Numbered from the stretch's first letter, positions 1-5,862 are shown. The stretch: DNA of 8,147 bases from Spirochaetes bacterium ADurb.Bin110 (GCA_002070755.1 MWDY01000249.1:1-8147), one strand, 5' to 3'. Notes: generated by a model not told the origin, from the sequence alone. Program-made: numbers and translations.

Positions 1-530
1 AAGCCGAGCGCTCTCAGGCAATCGAGAGCCTCGTCCTCTATCCAGCTTTTGTGCCTAGGCTCTATTGCGAAGCGCAGAGCGGGCAGAGTGCGCAAAGTAA
101 TACTGCCAGAGCGCATTCCAGCCTCACCAAAGCCTGCACCGCGCAAAGTCGCGCTGAATTCTTCGAGAGCTCCCTTTTCGAACGCCAAGGATGGCGGAAG
201 CTGAAAAAGCACCACCCCTAACTTATCTCCAAGCGTACTTGCAGAACCCAAAAAACGCTCGAGCGGCTCTTTGACATCATGCAGCCGCTTAATGTGTGTT
301 ATAAAGCGACTCGCCTTTACCGCCCAGCAAAAACCTTCTGGCGTTACTTTTCGCCATCTTTCGTAGGTAGACTGCCGCATCTCGTGGTAGAAGGTTGCGT
401 TCACCTCTATCGAATCAAAATACTCCGCATAGAACTCGAGCCATTTCGTCTTTGGAAGCTTATCTGGATAGAAAGTGCCCCTCCAGTCCTCATAGTTCCA
501 TCCCGACGTTCCCACGCGCACCCGATGCAT
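1..530 (-). CDS. DUF72 (YecE-like) family protein, C-terminal part cut by the window edge
   Basis: The minus-strand reading frame opens at ATG 530 and runs without a stop off the left edge, giving about 176 residues. It starts MHRVRVGTSGWNYEDW and continues with FYPDKLPKTKWLEFYAEYF, then SIEVNATFY, then FCWAVKASRFITH, and later LGVVLFQLPPS. This is the usual order of conserved blocks in the DUF72/YecE family, a TIM-barrel-like cytoplasmic family of about 240-290 residues whose biochemical role is not firmly established. The start is supported by a GAGG ribosome binding site 6 bases upstream and a promoter just before it. The last third of the protein lies outside the window. It diverges from the AAA ATPase gene, with a shared control region of about 200 bp. 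The family call is strong; no specific function can be given. Confidence 0.88.
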   Translation of the reverse strand, partial: MHRVRVGTSGWNYEDWRGTFYPDKLPKTKWLEFYAEYFDSIEVNATFYHEMRQSTYERWRKVTPEGFCWAVKASRFITHIKRLHDVKEPLERFLGSASTLGDKLGVVLFQLPPSLAFEKGALEEFSATLRGAGFGEAGMRSGSITLRTLPALRFAIEPRHKSWIEDEALDCLRALG

Positions 531-547
531 GGCAAATCCTCAAAGGA

Positions 548-575
548 AGTATAACATGGCTCTAAGGCTTGGCAA
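548..575 (-). promoter_or_regulatory. Promoter of the DUF72 gene
   Basis: On the minus strand, a TTGCCA -35 box (570-575) and a TATACT -10 box (548-553) are separated by 16 bases. The predicted start of transcription falls near 541, leaving a very short leader that still contains the GAGG ribosome binding site in front of ATG 530. It faces away from the ATPase promoter. Confidence 0.6.
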
Positions 576-607
576 GGCAATCCATAATAGTGCACTCGAC
601 ATCTTTC

Positions 608-714
608 TTGCGGAAAAATGATAATAAGTCGCGCCCATCTTGCGGAGAATTGCAAAAATTCCGCACTTATTTTGCTGAAAATTATAAAAAATCTGCAGCA
701 TAGTTGCGGATTTT
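608..714. repeat. Cluster of five TGCGGA half sites forming two inverted repeats
   Basis: TTGCGGA occurs at 608-614, 640-646 and 704-710. Its reverse TCCGCA occurs at 660-665 and a one-base variant TCTGCA at 692-697. Two dyads result. The first pairs 641-645 with 661-665, extends through AATT/AATT across a 2-base bulge, and has a 5-base loop. The second pairs 688-697 with 705-714 over 10 bp with one G-T pair and a 7-base loop, and it overlaps the -35 box of the ATPase promoter. Position between two divergent promoters suggests an operator for a DNA-binding regulator, possibly the neighbouring ATPase itself; that role is inferred. Confidence 0.6.
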
Positions 715-732
715 GTAAAGTCATTGTATACT
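704..732 (+). promoter_or_regulatory. Promoter of the AAA ATPase gene, placed for a leaderless transcript
   Basis: A TTGCGG -35 box (704-709) and a TATACT -10 box (727-732) are separated by exactly 17 bases. Only 6 bases lie between the -10 box and ATG 739, so transcription should begin at or within a base or so of that start codon. The -35 box is itself part of the second TGCGGA inverted repeat, so a protein bound there would block the promoter. Confidence 0.6.
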
Positions 733-738
733 GTTTCC

Positions 739-1878
739 ATGGAATATGCTCGGAAACTCGATCATATCAGGGAACCAAAATCTCTCTTTCTCTTCGGACC
801 GCGCCTGACTGGCAAAACTTATCTCTTGAAGAAGACATTTCCGGAGGCAAAATACTACGATCTTTTACGCTCAGACACTTTCCTCAGGCTTTCGATGAGG
901 CCTTCCATCCTGCGGGAAGAGCTTGAAACGCTGCCTCCAGGAACCACTGTGATCATCGATGAAGTGCAAAAACTTCCTATTTTGCTCGATGAGATACATT
1001 CACTCATCGAAGATAAGCATCTTCGCTTCATTCTCACTGGGTCGAGCGCAAGAAAATTGCGGAGAACTGGCGTCAATTTGCTTGGTGGTAGGGCAAGAGT
1101 GCTCCGGCTTCATCCTTTGGTTTCTTCCGAGATTGGCGACTATGACGTAGAGCGCATACTCACCTTTGGAAGCCTCCCCGCCATCTACGATTCCGATGAG
1201 CCATGGCAAGACCTCAAAGCATATTCCGGAACCTATCTTAAGGAAGAAATAGCCGCGGAAGGCGCAGCGCGAAGGCTCGACGCTTTTTCAAGGTTCTTGC
1301 ACAGCGCAGCACTCTATTCCGGAAAGCAGGTCAATTTTGAAGCCTTAAGCTCTGATGCCGCGGTTCCAGCGCGCACGGTGCGCGAATATTTCTCAGTCCT
1401 CAGCGATACGCTCATTGGCGAAATGCTCGAACCATGGAAGGGCGGTAAGAAGCGCAAACCAGCCTCGACAGGGAAGTGCTATTTCTTCGATATAGGAGTG
1501 AGGAATGCGCTTGCAGGAATTCAATCGATTGCTCCGGGCACCGATGAATATGGTAATGCGTTGGAACACTTAATCTATGAAGAGCTTCGCGCCTGGCTCG
1601 ATTACCATCGCGATGACAGGCCGCTGACCTTCTGGAGAACCCAAGATAAAAAAGAAGTTGATTTCATCGTCGGAGACGAGCTCGCCATAGAAGTCAAAGC
1701 AGCTGAATTCCCACAGCACCGTCATCTCAAAGGGCTTATCGCTATTGCAGATGAAGGCACCTTCAAACATCGCATTCTGGTCTGTCAAGCCCCAGAACCG
1801 CGCCTCTCGGAAGGTATCGAAATCCTTCCAGTCAAGGTATTTCTGAAAGCGCTTTGGGCAGATACTCTTATAGAATAA
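739..1878 (+). CDS. AAA family ATPase with DUF4143 C-terminal domain
   Basis: Predicted cytoplasmic P-loop ATPase of 379 residues from ATG 739. An in-frame TTG at 724 gives 384 residues, but it lies inside the -35/-10 region and overlaps the -10 box, so ATG 739 is preferred. Residues below are numbered from the TTG. A Walker A motif GPRLTGKT sits at 25-32, Walker B VIIDE at 76-80 and a sensor-type LTGSSARKL at 104-112, as in the prokaryotic AAA_14 group. The C-terminal DUF4143 part carries EVDFIV at 311-316 and AIEVKA at 321-326, resembling the D...ExK core of restriction-like nucleases. These proteins are common, often horizontally moved, and of uncertain function. Length and motifs look complete. 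It stands alone, with its own promoter and a terminator-like hairpin 37 bases after the stop codon. Confidence 0.93.
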   Translation: MEYARKLDHIREPKSLFLFGPRLTGKTYLLKKTFPEAKYYDLLRSDTFLRLSMRPSILREELETLPPGTTVIIDEVQKLPILLDEIHSLIEDKHLRFILTGSSARKLRRTGVNLLGGRARVLRLHPLVSSEIGDYDVERILTFGSLPAIYDSDEPWQDLKAYSGTYLKEEIAAEGAARRLDAFSRFLHSAALYSGKQVNFEALSSDAAVPARTVREYFSVLSDTLIGEMLEPWKGGKKRKPASTGKCYFFDIGVRNALAGIQSIAPGTDEYGNALEHLIYEELRAWLDYHRDDRPLTFWRTQDKKEVDFIVGDELAIEVKAAEFPQHRHLKGLIAIADEGTFKHRILVCQAPEPRLSEGIEILPVKVFLKALWADTLIE

Positions 1879-1914
1879 AGAAAAATCCACACTAAGAGAC
1901 AGACTCGTATAAGT

Positions 1915-1944
1915 GACTTTAAGCCGAGGTGCAAAGTCGTTTTT
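1915..1944 (+). terminator. Rho-independent terminator after the AAA ATPase gene
   Basis: GACTTT (1915-1920) pairs with AAAGTC (1933-1938). A further GC/GC pair inside can form across a 2-base bulge. The hairpin is followed directly by GTTTTTG. The stem is short and the T run only five long, so strength is uncertain. Confidence 0.5.
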
Positions 1945-1987
1945 GCTGAAGACATCCTACTGGACATCTCCTTTCCTCTATTCCTTA

Positions 1988-2111
1988 GCACATTAAAAAA
2001 ATGCTTACCAAGGCACATAAAATATTCTTTACCAACAAGGCATATAAAAAATACCTTACTGTACCACATAAAAAACATCTTCCCGAAGCATTTAAAATTG
2101 CCTTGAAATTA
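1988..2111. repeat. Degenerate AT-rich direct repeat, five units of 24-27 bp, in a gene-free stretch
   Basis: Units begin at about 1988, 2013, 2040, 2064 and 2088, roughly following GCACATAAAAAA, a short variable part, then a CTTACC-like end. The spacings are 25, 27, 24 and 24 bases. The last units have an 8-codon period, and on the plus strand they read as lysine-rich peptides such as KAYKKYL, PHKKHL and AFKIAL, which could point to a decayed repeat-protein gene or to a simple DNA repeat. No convincing gene, RNA or other signal was seen in the rest of 1945-2284. Confidence 0.5.
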
Positions 2112-2284
2112 GCAAGATTGTGTGGGAATAGCGCTTCTCTTTTCAATTTAGGACACAGAGAGGTCAGTGCTTCATTAATATTTTTCTGCCCGCAAGGTCT
2201 GTCTAATGTGTGCGTGAAATCAACAATGCAAAGTCAAGATTGATGTTTGCTGCAATTTATCAATTTCTCAGAATGAATCTTTTC

Positions 2285-2674
2285 TTAGGCTTTTGTTTCT
2301 GGTTCAAATCGCTTACATTGCATAGCCGGGATGAATTTGTAGTGTTTGTCATTGGCGGTGAGAAGTGTTTCTCCTCTCTGTATGACAGTTGCTGCGATCA
2401 AAGCATCCGCCAAATACATTGAATGACTAAAGGCATATTCTTCTATGTAGAACATCGTTCTAGAAGAAATCTCGTTGTCTATGTGGATAATCTTTGTATT
2501 CCAATTCTGTATTTGTTTTTGGAAACGTCGGTACTCTTCTTTGTTCTTCATCCTTTGCACAAGTTCGATATAGGTTACGACCGATAGAGAGAATGGAAGA
2601 GCTGTTTCAACGGCATCCTTTGCCTTCTCATTGCCTCGGAGATACCAAATAAGGACATCGGTATCGATAATCAA
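2285..2674 (-). CDS. vapC: PIN-domain ribonuclease toxin, VapC family
   Basis: A 129-residue protein with the compact PIN fold typical of VapC toxins, which cut tRNA or rRNA and are neutralised by a cognate antitoxin. It opens MIIDTDVLIWYLRGN; the metal-binding acidic residues visible are D4, E37 (in TYIEL), D90 (in LADALIAAT) and D109 (in TANDKHY). Length fits the family (about 125-140). The start is TTG 2674, overlapping the antitoxin stop by four bases, with a GGGAG ribosome binding site a few bases upstream; this arrangement couples translation to the upstream antitoxin gene. All catalytic residues are present, so the toxin should be active. The exact RNA target cannot be read from the sequence. 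Confidence 0.93.
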   Translation of the reverse strand: MIIDTDVLIWYLRGNEKAKDAVETALPFSLSVVTYIELVQRMKNKEEYRRFQKQIQNWNTKIIHIDNEISSRTMFYIEEYAFSHSMYLADALIAATVIQRGETLLTANDKHYKFIPAMQCKRFEPETKA

Positions 2675-2913
2675 AATACTCTCCCTTTTCTGAGATCGCG
2701 GACCTGTTCTTCGACCGATTTGTCTGTAGGATGATCTTTCCAGAGGCCGAAGATTGTTTCTTCATTGCGATCATCTACCGTATTCTCATTCTTAAAAGGG
2801 ACGATTTTTGCAAGAGCTTTTCCGCGATAAGTAATGATAACTTCTTGTCCCTTAGCGACATGCTCGATTATTTTTCCGGGCTGAATACGGAGTTCTTTCG
2901 TGGTTATTTTCAT
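2671..2913 (-). CDS. Phd/YefM-type antitoxin of the VapC pair
   Basis: An 80-residue protein that starts MKITTKELRIQPGKIIEHV and continues GQEVIITYRGKALAKIVPF. This is the N-terminal DNA-binding region shared by Phd/YefM-type antitoxins. The C-terminal part, ending VEEQVRDLRKGRVF, is the segment expected to wrap around the PIN toxin. It is the first gene of a two-gene operon, followed by vapC with a four-base overlap. ATG 2913 fits the start of the family, and a GGTAAG stretch lies close upstream. It probably represses its own promoter together with the toxin, since two perfect 13-bp direct repeats lie at the promoter. Phd-like antitoxins with PIN toxins are well known, so the name VapB is used loosely here. 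Confidence 0.9.
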   Translation of the reverse strand: MKITTKELRIQPGKIIEHVAKGQEVIITYRGKALAKIVPFKNENTVDDRNEETIFGLWKDHPTDKSVEEQVRDLRKGRVF

Positions 2914-2925
2914 ATGCTTACCTTA

Positions 2926-2971
2926 TATAGTATACACTTTATAGTATACACTGGGACTAGAGCAATGACAA
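2926..2971 (-). promoter_or_regulatory. Promoter and tandem operator of the antitoxin/vapC operon
   Basis: On the minus strand a TTGTCA -35 box (2966-2971) and a TATACT -10 box (2943-2948) are 17 bases apart. The 13-base sequence AGTGTATACTATA occurs twice without change, at 2940-2952 and 2926-2938, with a 14-base period. The first copy covers the -10 box and the second lies just past the expected transcription start. This is where an antitoxin-toxin complex would bind to shut the operon down; the binding role is inferred. Confidence 0.72.
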
Positions 2972-2980
2972 GTTTTTTGT

Positions 2981-3004
2981 GCAAAAAGACCAATTTAGCA
3001 TTGG
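2981..3004 (-). terminator. Weak terminator-like hairpin downstream of the methyltransferase gene
   Basis: Read on the minus strand, CCAAT (3004-3000) and ATTGG (2994-2990) form a 5-bp stem with a 5-base loop, followed by TCTTTTTG. It lies about 120 bases past the methyltransferase stop and before the antitoxin promoter, a sensible place for a terminator, but the stem is short. Confidence 0.3.
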
Positions 3005-3121
3005 CTCAATCTGTAGGCGCAGCTTCAGCATGGATACTAGGTTGAAAACATTGCCAGCCTTATATGTGTGAGGTATGATTGGATTTTCCCCCGCTTTCTT
3101 GGTCGCCCGACAATCGTCGCA

Positions 3122-3868
3122 TCACCGTGGCATCAGTGCAAAGACACCCCAGCCAAGGTATTCACGAGTATAAGCGGCATAGCGCTCTGGTTCCGAGCTA
3201 AGTGCGTCTCGAATATCTTTCGCTAACTCGTCGTCTGGATTGGCTTCAAGCCATCGGCGCATGGTGAGCCATTTTGCTGCCTCGTATCTGTCCCAGCTGT
3301 CTTGGTCAGCCAGAACCATTTCAACGACATCGTAGCCAAGCTGTCTGAAAGACGCGAGAAATTCTGGAAGCAGGAGAAAGTCGGAAATTGAGCCAGCAAG
3401 ACAGCCCTTGGCAACATCTTCTGTCGGTGGTAATTGCCTCCAGTAGGGCTCGCCTATGAGGATGATACCTCCAGTGCGTAGGCTCCGCGCCAGAAGCTCA
3501 ATAGTGCCAGCGACTCCTCCACCGATCCACGTGGCACCGACACAAGCTGCCACATCGACCTTCTCGTCAGAGACATATCCTGCAGCATCGCCATGGATGA
3601 ATTTGACCTGATCGGCCACCCCGAGCTCTTCAGCGCGGAGTTTCGCTTGCTCAGTGAATAACTGGCTCATATCGATGCCGATGCCAACGATTCCGTAATC
3701 GCGTGCCCAGGTACATAGCATCTCCCCAGAACCGCTACCGAGGTCGAGCACCCGCATACCTTTTTCCAGACGCAGCGCCGCACCAAGAGTGGCCAGCTTT
3801 TCTGGTGTGAATGGATTATGGATGCGGTGAGCACTTTCGGTGATGTTGAAAATACGTGGAATATCCAT
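3122..3868 (-). CDS. Class I SAM-dependent methyltransferase
   Basis: A Rossmann-fold methyltransferase of 248 residues, predicted cytoplasmic. Motif I is VLDLGSGSGEM at residues 40-50, followed by the acidic end of strand two at GIGIDMSQ (D66), a GDAAGYV block and the IILIGEPYW block. The region before motif I, SAHRIHNPFTPEKLATLG, is strongly family-like and argues for the start at ATG 3868, which has AGGG about 8 bases upstream. A GTG at 3907 would add 13 residues without support. The substrate is unknown; small-molecule methylation is the usual guess for this group. The gene is visibly GC-richer than the toxin-antitoxin genes around it and stands alone, which suggests separate acquisition. 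No attC site flanks it. Confidence 0.88.
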   Translation of the reverse strand: MDIPRIFNITESAHRIHNPFTPEKLATLGAALRLEKGMRVLDLGSGSGEMLCTWARDYGIVGIGIDMSQLFTEQAKLRAEELGVADQVKFIHGDAAGYVSDEKVDVAACVGATWIGGGVAGTIELLARSLRTGGIILIGEPYWRQLPPTEDVAKGCLAGSISDFLLLPEFLASFRQLGYDVVEMVLADQDSWDRYEAAKWLTMRRWLEANPDDELAKDIRDALSSEPERYAAYTREYLGWGVFALMPR

Positions 3869-3959
3869 TGGAAAAACCCTACTTATAGTTGCAAATAGAT
3901 CGGCCACTGCCTAACATATTATTTACCATTGGAGTTCTTTTGCCTATAGTATTTCGCTG

Positions 3960-4249
3960 CATCGGCCAGGGAAAAATGAATACATAGGCACAATTGACAA
4001 GGACGAACGCCTCTTTACCTTGATGATACGGCAGCCCGACTTTGTCACAGAACAATATGCAAAAGAGACAATCGAGAAAACAAAGAAGAAAAAGCCCCAC
4101 AGGCTGCTCGAAGAAGTGAAGTTTGAAAGAATCCCGGAAGGCAAATGCATCCAAATGCTTCACGTGGGCAGCATAAGGAGATATACTTGAGCGATCCTCG
4201 CAGGGCCGAAGAGGACAAACTGAAAACAGCCTTGAGGTTCAGGGTATAA
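3960..4249 (+). pseudogene. Decayed GyrI-like small-molecule-binding domain gene
   Basis: No start codon or full frame exists, but two pieces of one protein family are readable. Frame 1, from 3960 to about 4172, gives blocks such as LFTLMIRQPDFVTEQ, KKKKPHRLLEEVKFERI and GKCIQMLHVGS, and then runs into a stop at 4188. Frame 2, from 4172 to the TAA at 4247, gives HKEIYLSDPRR followed by LKTALRFRV, the normal C-terminus. In intact GyrI-like proteins (about 200 residues) roughly 30 residues separate MLHxG from the EIYLSDPRR block, so an internal out-of-frame deletion of about 90 bp joined them near 4172. The first 90-100 residues are also missing on the left. The gene must be dead. Its stop codon lies 20 bases before the GNAT start, so the two may once have formed an operon. 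Confidence 0.8.
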
Positions 4250-4268
4250 TGAAACAGGAAATAAACCC

Positions 4269-4826
4269 ATGAGTTCAGACATAAAAGATATCGATTCGCG
4301 GTCTTTTGTCGACCTGTTTTCGCCTTGCGACAGATGTATCTATTGGGAAGCGCCCGAGCAGTTTGGCACCAATGGGAATGACAGCCTGAAACTGGCGGGA
4401 AAAGACGCCTTTGGAATAAAGTGGGCTTGGTTTGAAGAGACACTGAAAATATTCGGACGATGTGGGGTAATTCTTTATGTCGATCGAGAGGCAGCAGGCT
4501 ATAGCCAATATGCTCCTCCCTCCCTACTTCCCAATGCTGCAGGATATGCGCAATTCATATCACCACCGAGTCGGGACGCGGTCCTGATTTCATGCCTGTA
4601 CATCCGGCCAGAATATCAGGGGCGGGGCCTGGGGAAAATCCTGCTTAGGAAGGTCACTGGAGACATAGAGGAAAGAGGCTATTACGCCGCAGAGACATAC
4701 GCCCGGGACGATTCGCCCGATAACTGCTCCGGCCCAACTGAATTTTATCTCAAAAGTGGCTTTACCTTGCTTACAACGAAGAAATGGAGCGAGGCCACAT
4801 TCTCTCTGCTCAGGCTCACCTTGTAA
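4269..4826 (+). CDS. GNAT family N-acetyltransferase
   Basis: A 185-residue protein of the Gcn5-related acetyltransferase fold, which moves an acetyl group from acetyl-CoA to an amine. The acetyl-CoA-binding motif A is clear: CLYIRPEYQGRGLGKILLRK at 109-128, with the Q/R-x-x-G-x-G signature at QGRGLG. The C-terminal part, TEFYLKSGFTLL, is the usual strand-helix-strand end of the fold. The N-terminal third, with CDRCIYWEAPEQF, resembles GNATs that begin with a Cys-containing segment. ATG 4269 has AGGA about 9 bases upstream, and TATAAT occurs at 4245-4250, with no good -35 box. It reads toward attC site A, the normal direction for a cassette gene. Substrate unknown. Confidence 0.9.
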   Translation: MSSDIKDIDSRSFVDLFSPCDRCIYWEAPEQFGTNGNDSLKLAGKDAFGIKWAWFEETLKIFGRCGVILYVDREAAGYSQYAPPSLLPNAAGYAQFISPPSRDAVLISCLYIRPEYQGRGLGKILLRKVTGDIEERGYYAAETYARDDSPDNCSGPTEFYLKSGFTLLTTKKWSEATFSLLRLTL

Positions 4827-4851
4827 GGAATAAGGAAGGAGGAGCGTACAT

Positions 4852-4975
4852 ATGACAATCACCGAATTGAGCACTGAAAATATCGCTAATTAGCTCGATT
4901 TCTTAACAATAAGGCCTTTTCAGACCATCAGGACTGGGGAACATGTAATTGCCCCTATTATTTTCAGCCAAGACC
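4852..4975 (+). pseudogene. Remnant of the 5' end of a second GNAT-like gene
   Basis: A textbook AGGAGG ribosome binding site (4837-4842) stands 9 bases before ATG 4852, but the frame MTITELSTENIAN stops after 13 codons at 4891. In another frame, from about 4890, the reading continues LARFLNNKAFSDHQDWGTCN followed by CPYYFQPRPKNY. An AF-x-D-x-x-x-W-x-x-C-x-C pattern after such a start is found near the N-terminus of a GNAT subgroup, so this looks like a frameshifted gene start whose remainder is gone. The catalytic part is absent and the remnant ends about 20 bases before attC site A. The family assignment rests on short matches and is tentative. Confidence 0.5.
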
Positions 4976-4992
4976 GAAGAATTATCACCGAC

Positions 4993-5103
4993 TGTGACAG
5001 TGCGCTTAACCAGCGAGCCTCAAATTAGCGCAAAACTTACCGGGCTAAGCCTGAACGCAAGTCTTGTTACAACAGGCAAATCTGATTAAGGCGTTTGTTA
5101 GCC
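4993..5103 (+). other. Integron attC recombination site A
   Basis: The inner left arm CGCTTAACCAG (5003-5013) pairs with CTGATTAAGGCG (5082-5093), leaving one extra base on the right arm and one G-T pair. Outside it, separated by TTT, lies the right core box GTTAGCC (5097-5103), which matches the GTTRRRY cleavage box at 6 of 7 positions. The left core box position holds TGTGACA (4993-4999), which no longer resembles RYYYAAC. Between the arms a smaller imperfect stem (CAAAACTT with AAGTCTTG) can form. Layout, length (about 110 bp) and the extra base on the right arm are those of attC sites, with cassette orientation to the right. The degenerate left box may reduce its activity. Confidence 0.75.
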
Positions 5104-5119
5104 ATAGCATTCGTCTTCT

Positions 5120-5509
5120 TTACCTTTTCTTGGAATAGAATTCAAATGCTTTTTCCAATTCCACTTTCGTCATTTTATTACTAGCGACAGCCATCATAAT
5201 GTCATAAATTTCTTCTTCAGAACACTCAAAATCATAGCCATTGATATCAAGAAAAACTAATGCAGCAGCTAAAGCCGTTCGTTTGTTCCCATCAATCAAC
5301 GCATGATTCTCGCAGATGTGATAGGCGTATGCCGCAGCCATCTGTGGAATTGTTACATGAAGGTACTCATTTCCAAATGTTGCCTGTGGCACATAGATAG
5401 CAGAGCTTAAGAGCGAAATATCCCGCACACCATATCTTCCACCATACTGTCGAATCTGATCTTCATAAATGAGCAGTACTTCAGAGAGGGTCAAGAAGCG
5501 GATACTCAC
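5120..5509 (-). CDS. doc: Doc-type Fic-domain toxin
   Basis: A 129-residue protein of the Doc branch of the Fic fold. Doc of phage P1 phosphorylates elongation factor EF-Tu and stops translation; other family members transfer AMP. The active-site motif is HALIDGNKRT at residues 69-78 (H69, D73, N75, R77 present), with a leucine where the family usually has phenylalanine. The upstream YGGRYGVRDISLLSSAI segment and the ATFGNEYLH block are typical of the family. The start is GTG 5509, whose G is shared with the TAG of the antitoxin, and AGGTGA lies about 5 bases upstream, so translation is coupled. It is the last gene at the left end of the cassette. Length and catalytic residues are complete, so it is expected to be active. 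Confidence 0.92.
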   Translation of the reverse strand: MSIRFLTLSEVLLIYEDQIRQYGGRYGVRDISLLSSAIYVPQATFGNEYLHVTIPQMAAAYAYHICENHALIDGNKRTALAAALVFLDINGYDFECSEEEIYDIMMAVASNKMTKVELEKAFEFYSKKR

Positions 5510-5736
5510 TATTCACCTAGTTTCTTTAATGCGTGCTGATATTTTTGGTTAATTTTTTTTAGGGAATCAAGAATATCCTTTTCGCGAGATGCATCCTTCT
5601 GTGGTGAAAGGATGAGGTTTTTGCCGTCGGTTGTAATCTCAACCGGAGTGTCTAACGACATATTCAGTAAATCAAGAATAGGCTTGTCAAGGATAAGCGC
5701 CGCACTATTACCGTGCTGAATTAATTTCTTGATCAT
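5509..5736 (-). CDS. AbrB/MazE-type antitoxin of the Doc pair
   Basis: A 75-residue protein opening MIKKLIQHGNSAALILDKP, then LLNMSLDTPVEITTDGKNLI. This is the swapped-hairpin AbrB/SpoVT DNA-binding domain, with the GNS motif and the LxLxxxxxV pattern, at residues 1-46. The charged tail KINQKYQHALKKLGE at the C-terminus is suited to binding the toxin. GGAGG lies 7 bases before ATG 5736, a very strong ribosome binding site, as expected when antitoxin must be made in excess. It overlaps doc by one base. The classical Doc partner is Phd, so this is an AbrB/Doc pairing; the Phd-type antitoxin of this window instead sits with VapC. It likely represses its own promoter. Confidence 0.88.
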   Translation of the reverse strand: MIKKLIQHGNSAALILDKPILDLLNMSLDTPVEITTDGKNLILSPQKDASREKDILDSLKKINQKYQHALKKLGE

Positions 5737-5754
5737 ATATCTTCCTCCATTATA

Positions 5755-5783
5755 AATATATACACATTGTGTTTACATTTCAA
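5755..5783 (-). promoter_or_regulatory. Promoter and palindromic operator of the antitoxin/doc operon
   Basis: On the minus strand TTGAAA (5778-5783) and TATATT (5755-5760) are separated by 17 bases. Within the spacer lies ACACATTGTGT (5762-5772), a perfect 5-bp inverted repeat with a one-base centre, an obvious place for the antitoxin to bind. Transcription should start near 5748, just before the GGAGG ribosome binding site. A TATAAT at 5749-5754 could serve as an alternative -10 box but has no good partner. Confidence 0.6.
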
Positions 5784-5840
5784 GTAGGGAAGTATATTAT
5801 CTGTTTTGTACATTATGTTCTATTTCCCTTGCAGATTTCT

Positions 5841-5862
5841 TTATTTGTGTATTATTTGTGTA
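5841..5862. repeat. Perfect tandem 11-bp repeat between the two toxin-antitoxin operons
   Basis: TTATTTGTGTA occurs twice back to back (5841-5851 and 5852-5862), 58 bases upstream of the doc operon promoter. The reverse complement contains TACACA, which recalls the ACACA arm of the operator palindrome. It may be an extra binding site or just AT-rich repeat noise. Confidence 0.4.

Noticed and set aside
1055..1065. A further TTGCGGAGAA inside the ATPase gene
   Set aside because: It encodes conserved residues of the KLRR segment after the sensor motif, with no inverted partner, so it is probably coincidence.
2201..2235. TCTAATGTGTGCG, resembling the left end of the attC sites
   Set aside because: The core box is altered, the CGCTTAACCAG arm is absent and there is no right half with a GTTAG box within 200 bases.
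2001..2243. Plus-strand frame of 80 codons over the AT-rich repeat
   Set aside because: No ribosome binding site, no family resemblance, and its lysine-rich content is explained by the A-rich DNA repeat.
3909..3915. GCCTAAC, a perfect core-box heptamer, between the methyltransferase start and the GyrI remnant
   Set aside because: No inner arms or partner box can be found on either side, and such a heptamer is expected several times by chance in 8 kb.
4045..4443. Minus-strand frame of 132 codons overlapping the GyrI remnant and the GNAT gene
   Set aside because: It is a Cys- and Ser-rich shadow of two regions with clear protein similarity on the other strand.
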